Of a DNA stretch of 37,367 nt, positions 1 through 7,526 are shown piece after piece. The DNA comes from Planctomycetaceae bacterium (GTDB lineage: Bacteria > Planctomycetota > Planctomycetia > Pirellulales > Pirellulaceae). The translations under genes and the position numbers were made by a program. The notes below the pieces were generated by a model, which was not told the DNA's origin, searched no databases, and was given only the letters and a program-made list of their open reading frames with translations. Numbering within the stretch: the stretch's first letter is position 1; every line of letters starts with the position of its first letter. The stretch spans positions 1 through 37,367 of the forward strand of contig JAAEMV010000209.1 of the NCBI GenBank assembly GCA_024225195.1. Direction: 5' to 3'.

Positions 1-569
1 GCATGCTCATGCAATGTCACACCCAAACTTTGACAGGCACTAACCAACGCAGCGATATGGGTCGGGTTGGAGAATTGAGATTCGCCGGGAACCCAAAGAG
101 CCTTAGAAGGGGCTGATGCAATTCCGCCGTCTATCCCTTTTCCATCCGAATTTAAAAAAGCCAATCGTCCCTTGGCGTCTTCAGCGCTGAGCTCCTGAAA
201 GGGAATATCACGACTCTCCCACTCAAATTGCATTCCCATCAACGCCGCCACTTCACCGGCACTCCTCGCAATGTAGAGCCCACCGCATTTCCGAAAACCG
301 TTATCAATTCCAGTCAATTGCTGTAGCTCGTCCGCCCAAATTTCATGGAGCTCACTACTGATGGCTTCGAGAACTTCCATCGGGTGAATCGCCGTTGCCC
401 GACAGGTCGGTGGTAAAATCCCCGCACCTGCCCAAGATGCTTTTTCTCCAAAACCTTCTTGCTCGAGTAACACGACCTCATGTTTACGTTTTGCCAACTC
501 GTAGGCCAGTGAAAGACCAATGATGCCTCCACCGACAATAATCGTTCGCTTGGTTTTTTGGTTTTCCAT
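1..569 (-). CDS. FAD-dependent glycine/D-amino-acid oxidase, ThiO-like (3' end missing)
   Basis: Partial flavoprotein of the DAO superfamily; about 189 codons are visible and the C-terminus lies beyond the left edge. The N-terminus has a Rossmann FAD-binding signature, IIVGGGIIGLSLAYELA (residues 10-26), followed by an acidic residue after the second strand (VVLLEQ). The segment ASWAGAGILPP (about residues 45-55) closely resembles the ThiO glycine oxidase motif. ThiO oxidises glycine to iminoglyoxylate for the thiazole half of thiamine, but other DAO members share these motifs, so the substrate is not proven. The ATG at 569 lies 5 bases after the stop of the upstream DUF2064 gene on the same strand, which suggests co-transcription. 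No thiamine riboswitch is visible, although the operon's 5' end is inside the window. Confidence 0.85.
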   Translation of the reverse strand, partial: MENQKTKRTIIVGGGIIGLSLAYELAKRKHEVVLLEQEGFGEKASWAGAGILPPTCRATAIHPMEVLEAISSELHEIWADELQQLTGIDNGFRKCGGLYIARSAGEVAALMGMQFEWESRDIPFQELSAEDAKGRLAFLNSDGKGIDGGIASAPSKALWVPGESQFSNPTHIAALVSACQSLGVTLHEH

Positions 570-574
570 TTTCT

Positions 575-1294
575 TTATCCACTTCTGCCAAGTGCGAAAC
601 GAATCTCTTGAAGTAAATTCATTTCCTGCTCATCAGGCAATGATACTCTCTCTTGCATCTCTCTCGTCATTTTTTCTTCGAGCCCCAACAAGCTATCGAG
701 CTCATCGACATCTTCCAGAGGTTCCAGCATCGTAAACTCAATTTCCTGTCGGTTCAGGTGTTCAACCGTGGAAGCTAGTACGGTCGACGTACTCCATTCT
801 ATATCTTTAAAGATATCAAAACACGATTCACGCATTCCCAGTAGGTAATAGCCACCATCCACGCTCGGGCCAATAACCACGGGTGCTCGGTCCAACTCGG
901 CAAAAGCCCGCTCCACCGACGCGGATTTGATTTGCGGGCAGTCTGCTCCAATGATTACCACTTTACGAACTGCCGTGTCTAGTGGCGGCAAAGATTCCAA
1001 TCGATCAAAAAAAAACGAGTGCATTCGGGTTCCAAGACAACCTGGAGATTGTGGGTAGAGCCCCCACGAATCAGGGATAATTTCTTGAAAATCAGTCACT
1101 CGCTCCAGTGGGGAATAAACAAGATGACGATCGGTGCCTACCGCCCGTAATTTCTTGACCAGATGATTCAGGAATGCAAAATACAGATCACACGCTTTTT
1201 CGTCCCCAATACTTGCGGCAAGTCTTGTTTTAACCCTTCCAGGCTGCCAAAATTTGGCAAAGAGCCCCAACTGATTTTGTGCTTTTTTCGACAT
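575..1294 (-). CDS. TIGR04282/DUF2064 family glycosyltransferase-like protein
   Basis: A 239-residue protein with nucleotidyl/glycosyl-transferase A-like features. These are LFAKFWQPGRVKTRLA near the N-terminus (nucleotide-binding loop), the acidic motif GADCPQ in the middle, GPSVDGGYYLLGM and then the conserved IEWST segment. This is the layout of DUF2064, annotated elsewhere as 'TIGR04282 arsenosugar biosynthesis glycosyltransferase'. The family's biochemical role is poorly established, so I do not infer arsenosugar synthesis here. No arsenic gene is in the window. The length fits the family. The ATG at 1294 precedes the first motif by about ten residues. The gene ends 5 bases before the ThiO-like gene, so the two probably form an operon. 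The gene transcribed the other way (kinase, 1510) leaves a 215-base divergent spacer. Confidence 0.85.
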   Translation of the reverse strand: MSKKAQNQLGLFAKFWQPGRVKTRLAASIGDEKACDLYFAFLNHLVKKLRAVGTDRHLVYSPLERVTDFQEIIPDSWGLYPQSPGCLGTRMHSFFFDRLESLPPLDTAVRKVVIIGADCPQIKSASVERAFAELDRAPVVIGPSVDGGYYLLGMRESCFDIFKDIEWSTSTVLASTVEHLNRQEIEFTMLEPLEDVDELDSLLGLEEKMTREMQERVSLPDEQEMNLLQEIRFALGRSG

Positions 1295-1333
1295 TGAGGC
1301 TCACAGTGAGAAAGCCGGATTTTTGTTATAATT

Positions 1334-1347
1334 GAACCAAACGGTTC
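1334..1347. promoter_or_regulatory. Short inverted repeat in divergent spacer
   Basis: A perfect 5+4+5 inverted repeat (GAACC, AAAC, GGTTC) lies between the divergently transcribed DUF2064 and kinase genes, directly beside an AT-rich TATAAT-like hexamer at 1327-1332. It could be an operator or chance. No good -35 box is seen at the right distance on either strand. Confidence 0.25.
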
Positions 1348-1509
1348 TTGACCCATTTTACAGACAACATGATTCGGGACTCCTGTTTATGAAAATCCTT
1401 CTTCTCCTAATTAAGTAGTAGAATAAGGGTATCAATTACCCCTGAATCAACCAACCGGACAGGATTGTTTCCGGTTGCCATTAAAGGAATATTCCAAGGC
1501 TCTTCATTT

Positions 1510-2877
1510 ATGTCGGAACCCAGCGCCAAAAGCTTTCTAAAACTGCTAGAGCGCAGCGGCATTGTCGCTGAAGAGCGACTCAAATCTTCCTTAGCCAAAT
1601 TATCCACTAAGGCAGACGGCAAGACAATCAATTTAAAAGATTTGGCCGGACACCTCTTAGATTCTGGCTTGATCACTCAGTGGCACATCGACAAACTTTT
1701 GGCTGGCAAATACAAAGGTTTTTTCCTAGGCAAATACAAACTGCTAGGGCACCTCGGTTCCGGAGGAATGAGTAGCGTCTATTTGGCTCAGCATAAAATT
1801 TCTGAGCAATTACGAGCTATCAAAGTTTTGCCGCGAAAAAAAGTCGCCGACAAAAGCTATCTCGACCGGTTCTATCTCGAGGCTCGCGTCGCTGCCAGTT
1901 TAAATCACCCCAACGTCATTCGGATCTACGACATCTGCAACGAAGGCGATACGCACTACATGGTGATGGAGTATGTCGATGGAACTGACCTCTATGAATT
2001 GGGGAAAAAGAACGGACCATTCGATTTTAACTCGGCAGCAAAATTCACTGCCCAAGCTGCAGAGGGGCTGATCCATGCTCACCAGCAAGACCTCGTTCAT
2101 CGCGACATAAAGCCAGCAAATCTTTTTAAGACAGATCAGGGGTTGGTCAAAATCCTTGATCTCGGCCTCGCGTTAGTCAACCAGAACGACTCCCAATCGC
2201 TGACCGTTCTTCATAATGAAAAAGTAATGGGAACCGCTGACTACTTATCCCCGGAGCAAGCAGTCAACAGTCATGACGTTGATTCGAGAGCCGATATTTA
2301 CAGTTTGGGATGCACACTCTATTTTTTCTTGACCGGCCACCCACCCTTTCCCAAAGGCAGTTTGGCACAACGGATTGCGATGCATCAATCGCTCGCTCCC
2401 AAGAGTATTTACGAAAGCCGCCCCGAGTGTCCAGAATCACTCGTTAAAATTTGCGAAAAAATGATGGCAAAAGATGCCGTCGACCGTTATCAAACGTGCA
2501 GCGAGGTGAAAACCGAGTTAATGGCCTTAGTAGAGTCAGGCGAGCTTGAGAATATCGCGACTTTCGCCCCTGAGGACTCGTTAATTGAAAAAACCCCCTC
2601 GACAACAACTTCAGCGAAGAACGACGCCACGACGCTCGCCGCCCTCAAAGAGGTCGAGCCAATCGAGGAAAGCACCATCGAACATGCTTTCGAAGAACCA
2701 ACCAGTGCTTTTAAATCCGTCAACGACGCAAGCGACTCGCAAAAAAAACAAAGAATCACACCACCCGTACCACGTAAAAGAAGAAGACCGCCCCCGAAGT
2801 GGTTGGTTCCCGCAGCCATCGCAGCGATGTTTCTTATTCTTATTGCGGTGCTAACATTAGTAACATTCCTCGCTTAA
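1510..2877 (+). CDS. Membrane-anchored Hanks-type Ser/Thr protein kinase
   Basis: About 455 residues from the ATG at 1510; I prefer it to an upstream TTG at 1465 because the next residues (MSEPSAKSFLKLLERSGI) match the usual planctomycete kinase opening. An N-terminal helical extension of about 65 residues is followed by the kinase domain. It has the glycine loop LGSGGMSSVYLA, the lysine in AIKVLP, the catalytic loop HRDIKPANLF, a DLG variant (DLGLAL) of the usual DFG, GTADYLSPEQ, and SRADIYSLGCTLYFFLTGHPPF. All catalytic residues are present, so it should be active. A long acidic/Thr-rich linker and a basic PRKRRRPPP stretch precede one C-terminal transmembrane helix (last about 22 residues) with almost nothing outside. 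It is therefore a cytosolic kinase tethered to the membrane without a sensor domain. Its substrate is unknown. Confidence 0.92.
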   Translation: MSEPSAKSFLKLLERSGIVAEERLKSSLAKLSTKADGKTINLKDLAGHLLDSGLITQWHIDKLLAGKYKGFFLGKYKLLGHLGSGGMSSVYLAQHKISEQLRAIKVLPRKKVADKSYLDRFYLEARVAASLNHPNVIRIYDICNEGDTHYMVMEYVDGTDLYELGKKNGPFDFNSAAKFTAQAAEGLIHAHQQDLVHRDIKPANLFKTDQGLVKILDLGLALVNQNDSQSLTVLHNEKVMGTADYLSPEQAVNSHDVDSRADIYSLGCTLYFFLTGHPPFPKGSLAQRIAMHQSLAPKSIYESRPECPESLVKICEKMMAKDAVDRYQTCSEVKTELMALVESGELENIATFAPEDSLIEKTPSTTTSAKNDATTLAALKEVEPIEESTIEHAFEEPTSAFKSVNDASDSQKKQRITPPVPRKRRRPPPKWLVPAAIAAMFLILIAVLTLVTFLA

Positions 2878-3066
2878 AGACAACTTAAAGACAGCGCCGA
2901 AGTGACGCTTTGATGAGACCCAACACTGCCTTGAAAACTACAATTAACAATATGTGAATCTCCTCTTGAGTGACCACCTTTAAATTCTGCCAAAAAACAC
3001 TGCCAAGAACTTCCGCCAAATTTTTGTAAACCAACAACAGACCAACACAACATCCGAGACAAGCAA

Positions 3067-4926
3067 ATGATGATACTTAGCCATAGTTCAACAAAAGCAA
3101 CTTTGATTGCCCGACTAACCCTTGCTGTGTTGGCACTAGTTTTTACAACCAACTCATTCGGGCAAGCACCGACTCCCAAGCAGAAACAGGCAGTCAAGCA
3201 AATCAAAACCAACATTGATCGAGCTGGCAAGCAATTTAAAGCGAACAAGTTTGACGCCAGTGGACAGTACATCAATCAAGCGATCGCACAAATGGCAGCC
3301 GTTTCGGCGAAAGCTTCTCCCGAAGTTCTCGAATTACTGGAACCTGAGTTCAAGCGACTAGAAAAAGCACATAAGTTACTGAGTGATGCCGGGCAAAAGT
3401 TATCCGAGATGCAACCCTTACCACAGCCGAGCAATGGCGATGCTGCTCCCGTGAGTTTTGTAAAATCGATCGCACCGATCATCGTTGCAAAATGCGGGAA
3501 CTGCCACGTAAACCAGAACCGCGGTGATTTCAGTGCGGCTACCTTCGCCGCACTCGATGCCAGTACCACACTCGCCTATGGACTGCCCAACGACGCTCGT
3601 TTAATCCAGGTCATTGAGAGCGGAGAAATGCCGAAAGGTGGTGCGAAAGTGACATCCGAAGAATTGAAGTTATTGCGAGACTGGATGAAACAGGGTGCGA
3701 AGTTCGACGGCGATGACACGAAAAAAAGCCTCAACGAATTTTCGAATACACCGCCACCTGCCCAACCAAGACGAAATGCAACGGTCAACCTTCCCACTGG
3801 CAAGGAAACCGTTTCCTTCGGACTGCATGTCGCCCCGATCCTACTGGAGAATTGTGCACGGTGTCATATCACCGACCGTCCCCGTGGGAACTTCAGCATG
3901 GCAAGCTTCCGGGACGTTCTTCGCGGCGGTGACGGTGGTACACCCATTGAAGCTAAGAAATCAGGTGAAAGCCAGATCATCAAACGCCTGCGAGGTGACG
4001 GTGTTGAAATCATGCCACCTTCCGGGAAACTTGATGACAAACTGATCGACACCATTGCCAAGTGGATCGATGAAGGAGCGGCTTTTGACGGCGGAGACAG
4101 CCGGATGGTCACATCCCTCGTCGCTGCTCGTTCAAAGGCGGCATCACAAACCCACGAAGAACTCCTGGCCGACCGCGGCGATCTCGCGACTCGCACCTGG
4201 AAACTCGTCATGGATAGCGTTCAAAGTAAAGTTCTACCGAGTGACAACTTCCTCGTCACTGGTTCCACCAATGAAAGTCGCCTGACTGACATTTCGCAAC
4301 TCTGTGAAAAAATGGCACCGAAAATTGCCAGCGCTCTTCGCGCGAACTCCAAAGACCCCTTGGTCAAAGGAAACGCGTCGGTATTTGTTTTCGATAAACG
4401 ATACGACTTCAGCGAATTCGGCAAGATGATTGAGAAACGGGATTTCCCAAAGGACGTCGCTGGACACTGGGGATACAACATCACCGATGCCTATGCCACT
4501 GTCTTAATGACGCGAAATCAATCAGCCGAAGACGTTCAGGTTGCACTGGCCCATCAAATTGCCTCGCTGCACGTCGCGAATCTTGCTCTGGACATGCCCC
4601 GCTGGTTCGCAGACGGGCTAGGGCTTTGGACCGCCAAAAAACTATACTCCAAAGAAGACGAAATGAAGTCGCTCGATATGAGAGCGGAAGCAGCGATGGC
4701 CGAGATGGTAAAACCGGATGATTTCATCCAAAATCGAATGCCATCCGATCGCGCAGCCCTGGTCGGGTACTTGTTTGTGAAGAAACTCAAATCGGACTCT
4801 GGCTCATTCGGCCGGTTGATGAAAGCCATCGGTAAGAATAATTCGTTTGATCGTTCGTTCAAAGCGACCTATGGAAAAACTCCGAGTGAGATTCTAGGAC
4901 AGAAGGAACCCGCGAAACGACGTTAA
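3067..4926 (+). CDS. Secreted planctomycete-type cytochrome c domain protein with degenerate metallopeptidase-like C-terminus
   Basis: A 619-residue exported protein. The signal peptide (TLAVLALVFTTNSFGQA) is followed by a helical segment (about 35-115) and two cytochrome-c-like units. Their heme-binding motifs are CGNCH (C143-H147) and CARCH (C263-H267), each followed by the RGDF/RGNF motif and a later E(I)MP motif supplying a possible distal Met. These resemble the cytochrome c domains that planctomycetes place in large secreted proteins. The last third (about 370-600) resembles DUF1570-like gluzincin peptidases. The expected HExxH reads H496-Q-I-A-S500, and the third-ligand region reads FADGLG where family members have an E-G pair, so metal catalysis is unlikely. 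Two ATGs (3067, 3070) are adjacent; either may be used. The 190-base gap after the kinase argues for a separate transcript. Confidence 0.8.
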   Translation: MMILSHSSTKATLIARLTLAVLALVFTTNSFGQAPTPKQKQAVKQIKTNIDRAGKQFKANKFDASGQYINQAIAQMAAVSAKASPEVLELLEPEFKRLEKAHKLLSDAGQKLSEMQPLPQPSNGDAAPVSFVKSIAPIIVAKCGNCHVNQNRGDFSAATFAALDASTTLAYGLPNDARLIQVIESGEMPKGGAKVTSEELKLLRDWMKQGAKFDGDDTKKSLNEFSNTPPPAQPRRNATVNLPTGKETVSFGLHVAPILLENCARCHITDRPRGNFSMASFRDVLRGGDGGTPIEAKKSGESQIIKRLRGDGVEIMPPSGKLDDKLIDTIAKWIDEGAAFDGGDSRMVTSLVAARSKAASQTHEELLADRGDLATRTWKLVMDSVQSKVLPSDNFLVTGSTNESRLTDISQLCEKMAPKIASALRANSKDPLVKGNASVFVFDKRYDFSEFGKMIEKRDFPKDVAGHWGYNITDAYATVLMTRNQSAEDVQVALAHQIASLHVANLALDMPRWFADGLGLWTAKKLYSKEDEMKSLDMRAEAAMAEMVKPDDFIQNRMPSDRAALVGYLFVKKLKSDSGSFGRLMKAIGKNNSFDRSFKATYGKTPSEILGQKEPAKRR

Positions 4927-5001
4927 CCCGTACACGATACCGGAGGATTCCGGTTCGGCTTGGGGGCAACTTTAGATAACTAACGAAACCACACAAAAAA
5001 G

Positions 5002-5027
5002 GCCGGTCACAATCAGTGCCGGCTTTT
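5002..5027. terminator. Bidirectional intrinsic terminator
   Basis: GCCGGTCAC (5002-5010), loop AATCA, GTGCCGGC (5016-5023) form an 8-bp stem with one bulged T. It is followed by TTTT on the plus strand, and on the minus strand by TTTTTT (the A run at 4995-5000). It sits between the convergent cytochrome-domain gene and fdxA and can serve both. Confidence 0.8.
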
Positions 5028-5053
5028 CGTGTTTCAGGTTGCGAACCAGAAAG

Positions 5054-5335
5054 TTAGTCCTCTTTTTTCAACGGCTCTTTACGCTCCGTGATGACTTCGC
5101 ACGTCTCGGATTGATCGGCGTTAATCTGAACATACTCTTTCTGATCTTCAGGAACATCATCCTCGTGGAAAATCGCTTCCACTGGGCACTCGGGCACACA
5201 GGCCTCGCAATCAATGCACTCATCGGGATGAATGTACAGCATCGTCTCACCTTCGTAGAAACACTCTACCGGGCAGACAACAACGCAATCAGTGTATCGG
5301 CAACCGTCGCAAGCTTTTCCCACAACATGTGTCAT
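5054..5335 (-). CDS. fdxA: 7Fe ferredoxin (3Fe-4S + 4Fe-4S), FdxA/FdI type
   Basis: A 93-residue soluble electron carrier. The N-terminal half reads ACDGCRYTDCVVVCPVECFYEG and the second half DECIDCEACVPECPVEAIF, the cysteine spacing of Azotobacter FdI-type 7Fe ferredoxins. The tail (PEDQKEYVQINADQSE, then ITERKEPL) also follows that family, but the protein stops soon after, shorter than Azotobacter FdI. The start at 5335 is fixed by a Shine-Dalgarno AGGAG about 9 bases upstream (plus coordinates 5343-5348). An in-frame extension to 5383 would precede this site and is unlikely. The gene is monocistronic, with its own promoter (5478-5506) and the terminator at 5002-5027. The redox partner is unknown. 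Confidence 0.95.
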   Translation of the reverse strand: MTHVVGKACDGCRYTDCVVVCPVECFYEGETMLYIHPDECIDCEACVPECPVEAIFHEDDVPEDQKEYVQINADQSETCEVITERKEPLKKED

Positions 5336-5468
5336 TTTAATACTCCTGTCTTCGGATCGTGTCGTGACCCGACTAATTTGCAAAATGGATGGGTGTTTAG
5401 GCGATCAATAAAAAATAAACACAGGCCGCCATTTGGTATCGGTAAAATTAACGCTGGAAAACCAACAT

Positions 5469-5484
5469 TTACGAAAAATCGTAA
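5469..5484. promoter_or_regulatory. Palindrome over the fdxA -10 box / start site (candidate operator)
   Basis: TTACGA, AAAA, TCGTAA form a perfect 6+4+6 inverted repeat covering the -10 hexamer and likely transcription start of fdxA. A repressor bound here would occlude the polymerase. The regulator is unknown, and no regulator gene is adjacent. Confidence 0.4.
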
Positions 5485-5506
5485 TTCTCTTCAAAAACAG
5501 TGTCAA
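5478..5506 (-). promoter_or_regulatory. Sigma70-like promoter of fdxA
   Basis: On the minus strand a perfect TTGACA -35 box (5501-5506) is separated by exactly 17 bases from TACGAT (-10, 5478-5483; four of six consensus positions, including the first two and last two). Transcription would start near 5471, giving a 5' leader of roughly 135 bases before the fdxA ATG at 5335. Confidence 0.65.
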
Positions 5507-5511
5507 GACAC
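5500..5511. promoter_or_regulatory. Palindrome over the fdxA -35 box
   Basis: GTGTC, AA, GACAC form a perfect 5+2+5 inverted repeat that contains the whole -35 hexamer of the fdxA promoter. It differs in sequence from the palindrome on the -10 box, so the two would not bind the same protein in the same way. Confidence 0.35.
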
Positions 5512-5576
5512 GAAACCTAGTTAATCTTTGCCGGAGACACCATCGATTTACTCCATGAAATCGAACCAGCCAGCGA

Positions 5577-6623
5577 CTAATCCTGAAACTTCCATCCAGA
5601 ATTACCAGGCTTCGTCTTTAGTTCGTCGGGGGGAACCGACAATTCCGAAGCTAGATTAACCTTCGGCACACCGTCAGCTCTGGGCAAACTCCACATTTTT
5701 CGAGGATCACCGTACAGCGGATCCAAAGAAATTCGCCCAAGCTGGATCGTCATTCCGGCCGTTTCGCCATTTCCCTCTACCACAACTATTTTTATTTTTT
5801 TCGGTACATCAATTGACTGTCCATTCGTATTGACCGCCTGATGGTCAGAGGAATTCATGTAAGCAACCAGCTTATCTTCGGAGTTGTATAACGCCTGCTG
5901 CACAATCACGAAGGATCTTGCATCGAATAACGTTACCACCCGCTGAAGCCCGGCAGGACTTTGCTTTTCGGTCATGAGTTCAATCTTCCCATCTGGCCTG
6001 GCAAAAGGACCAACGTGTCGATCTTGTGCACTAAATTGGCTCAAACCTAGACCGTCTAGTAACCACTTTGGATCCAATGGGATGGATAAACGCAGGGTGC
6101 TTCGATCGTAATCGCCGTGTTCCGCATAATACATGACCTCTGGCTGCTCACTCGATGATGCTTTCACCCATATCCAGAAAAGCTCATCGTTTGACCCAAC
6201 ATCAACGCCTAGCTCAGAAAGTCCCAAGAACCCGGCTTTCAAACGAAGGCGTTCTGGAAATTCAACCTGAATTGTTCCTTTAATTTTTGGAGCACCCGTC
6301 ATTTTCACAGAAACGCTTGCTTGCAGTTGTTTTACCAACTGTGCTCGCGACTTCTGCATATCCAATAGCTCTGTCTGCGTCGGTAACCTGGCCTTCGCCG
6401 AAAAACCTCCACGCTTCGGCTTGAACAGATCAAACTCAAAATTATCGAACAATTGAGCGCAGGAGGTGCCCGTCGCAATGCTCATAAAAAACAGAGTGCC
6501 CAAAAGCGCAAACGACAACTTCAGCCTCCGATTTCCCACGAACGGGAGAACGCATGCCGCAGTCCTCAAACAAGCTGTATTTTTAAATCCCAATTTATTT
6601 TCTCGGAGACCTAGGTCACTCAC
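5577..6623 (-). CDS. Exported protein of unknown function (possibly LolA-like fold)
   Basis: A 348-residue protein with a hydrophobic segment (LKLSFALLGTLFFMSIATGTSCAQ, about residues 34-57) acting as a signal peptide or anchor after a long basic N-terminus. A cysteine follows it, but the preceding residues are not a good lipobox. The mature part is predicted beta-rich (SVSVKMTGAPKIKGTIQVEFPERLRLKAGFLGLSELG). That pattern recalls LolA/DUF4292-like lipoprotein carriers of the envelope. This is a resemblance only. The GTG start at 6623 overlaps the TGA stop of the upstream gene (GTGA), indicating translational coupling. A later start nearer the hydrophobic segment cannot be excluded. Confidence 0.7.
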   Translation of the reverse strand: MSDLGLRENKLGFKNTACLRTAACVLPFVGNRRLKLSFALLGTLFFMSIATGTSCAQLFDNFEFDLFKPKRGGFSAKARLPTQTELLDMQKSRAQLVKQLQASVSVKMTGAPKIKGTIQVEFPERLRLKAGFLGLSELGVDVGSNDELFWIWVKASSSEQPEVMYYAEHGDYDRSTLRLSIPLDPKWLLDGLGLSQFSAQDRHVGPFARPDGKIELMTEKQSPAGLQRVVTLFDARSFVIVQQALYNSEDKLVAYMNSSDHQAVNTNGQSIDVPKKIKIVVVEGNGETAGMTIQLGRISLDPLYGDPRKMWSLPRADGVPKVNLASELSVPPDELKTKPGNSGWKFQD

Positions 6624-7162
6624 TCTGAAGTTACTTCTTCACTGACTTCTTCACCTTCCACATCATCTGAAACCGGTTGGTCTACAAATAATTTTTCAGC
6701 AAGCTCTTGCTGAATGGCCGCAAGTCGCTCCGGACTGATCTCAACCACTGCCAGTTGATAGGTGGTATTTGAGGATCGACAATGCAACTCCAAGATTGAT
6801 TCTCCGAGCTCGCTGTCCAGTTGTGTCAATATTTTTTTCTGCATTAGCAGCAAGCCGGTAACAAACGCGAGGTCTGCCGTTTCCTCACTCGTTTGCAGAT
6901 GCTCAAAATAGGCAATGAGTACTTTTTTCGGCGCCCAATAAACTTTACCTTTTCCAAGTTCCGGCACGCTCGACTTCCACCACCCAATGCAATCTTCCGG
7001 TGGCCCCTCCCATTGGTCAGTAGAATAATCTCTGCGTTCTGATTGCCCATCTTCACACTCCAGCAAGGCTGAATAAAAACCGTCTCCCGGTTTGAATTCT
7101 CGCTCACTCTCATAGCATTTCCGGCTACTCTTTTTGAATTCAAAATGAAGCATAAAAGTCAC
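6620..7162 (-). CDS. Conserved hypothetical protein, probably planctomycete-specific
   Basis: A 180-residue cytosolic protein without signal peptide or membrane helix. Its N-terminal half holds CYESEREFKPGDGFYSALL, then DYSTDQWEGPP and GWWKSSVP. I recall this pattern in unnamed planctomycete proteins; I know no function. The first half looks like a small beta domain, the middle (about 85-120) is helical, and the C-terminus is very acidic (DDVEGEEVSEEVTSE). The start is ambiguous between GTG at 7162 and ATG at 7153, which begins just before HFEFKKSSRKC. It is the first gene of a two-gene unit: its stop overlaps the start of the exported protein at 6623. Confidence 0.7.
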   Translation of the reverse strand: MTFMLHFEFKKSSRKCYESEREFKPGDGFYSALLECEDGQSERRDYSTDQWEGPPEDCIGWWKSSVPELGKGKVYWAPKKVLIAYFEHLQTSEETADLAFVTGLLLMQKKILTQLDSELGESILELHCRSSNTTYQLAVVEISPERLAAIQQELAEKLFVDQPVSDDVEGEEVSEEVTSE

Positions 7163-7526
7163 CGTTCACGACAAATTACTCGCTCGAGGCGATACCATTG
7201 CCTACCGTGCAGGAACCTAGATTTGGGTGCGGAATACTAGAGTTTTTCCCAATTGCTCTCAAGGCGTGATCTGTTTGCTCGCGTATCCTTTGGTAGACGA
7301 TTGAGGGTTCGCTAGCACCCCAAAAACGCTCTTCATTCATCGGATATTAGGGTCGAACCGACATTAACGAATCCGAAGCCTCAAACCGGTCACAAACTCT
7401 TGGGCTTGCCTATAATTAGAGAAATTACGATTTCATTTGTTGGTAAACTGGAGTTCACGACGGCATCGCCACTGATCTTCGGTCGTAAAGAAATCAGCCG
7501 GTCCTACATTTACCCGAATCAATACC
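7163..7526. other. Divergent intergenic region upstream of the secA-like gene
   Basis: 364 bases separate the divergent hypothetical gene (ends at 7162) and the secA-like gene. No coding sequence with family resemblance is seen; a 63-codon frame inside it has no recognisable product. A TATAAT hexamer lies at 7411-7416 on the plus strand without a good -35 match. No tRNA or riboswitch is recognised. Confidence 0.5.
7411..7416 (+). promoter_or_regulatory. Candidate -10 box for the secA-like gene
   Basis: A perfect TATAAT lies 110 bases upstream of the GTG start. The sequence 17 bases before it (GGTCAC) is a poor -35 box, so the promoter would need an activator or be weak. Confidence 0.35.

Noticed and set aside
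1465-1509. TTG-initiated extension of the first kinase
   Set aside because: The ATG at 1510 directly precedes the conserved N-terminal region. The extra 15 residues look like translated spacer.
5039-5524. 161-codon plus-strand open frame over fdxA
   Set aside because: It is antisense to the clearly recognisable ferredoxin gene and its promoter and has no family-like motif.
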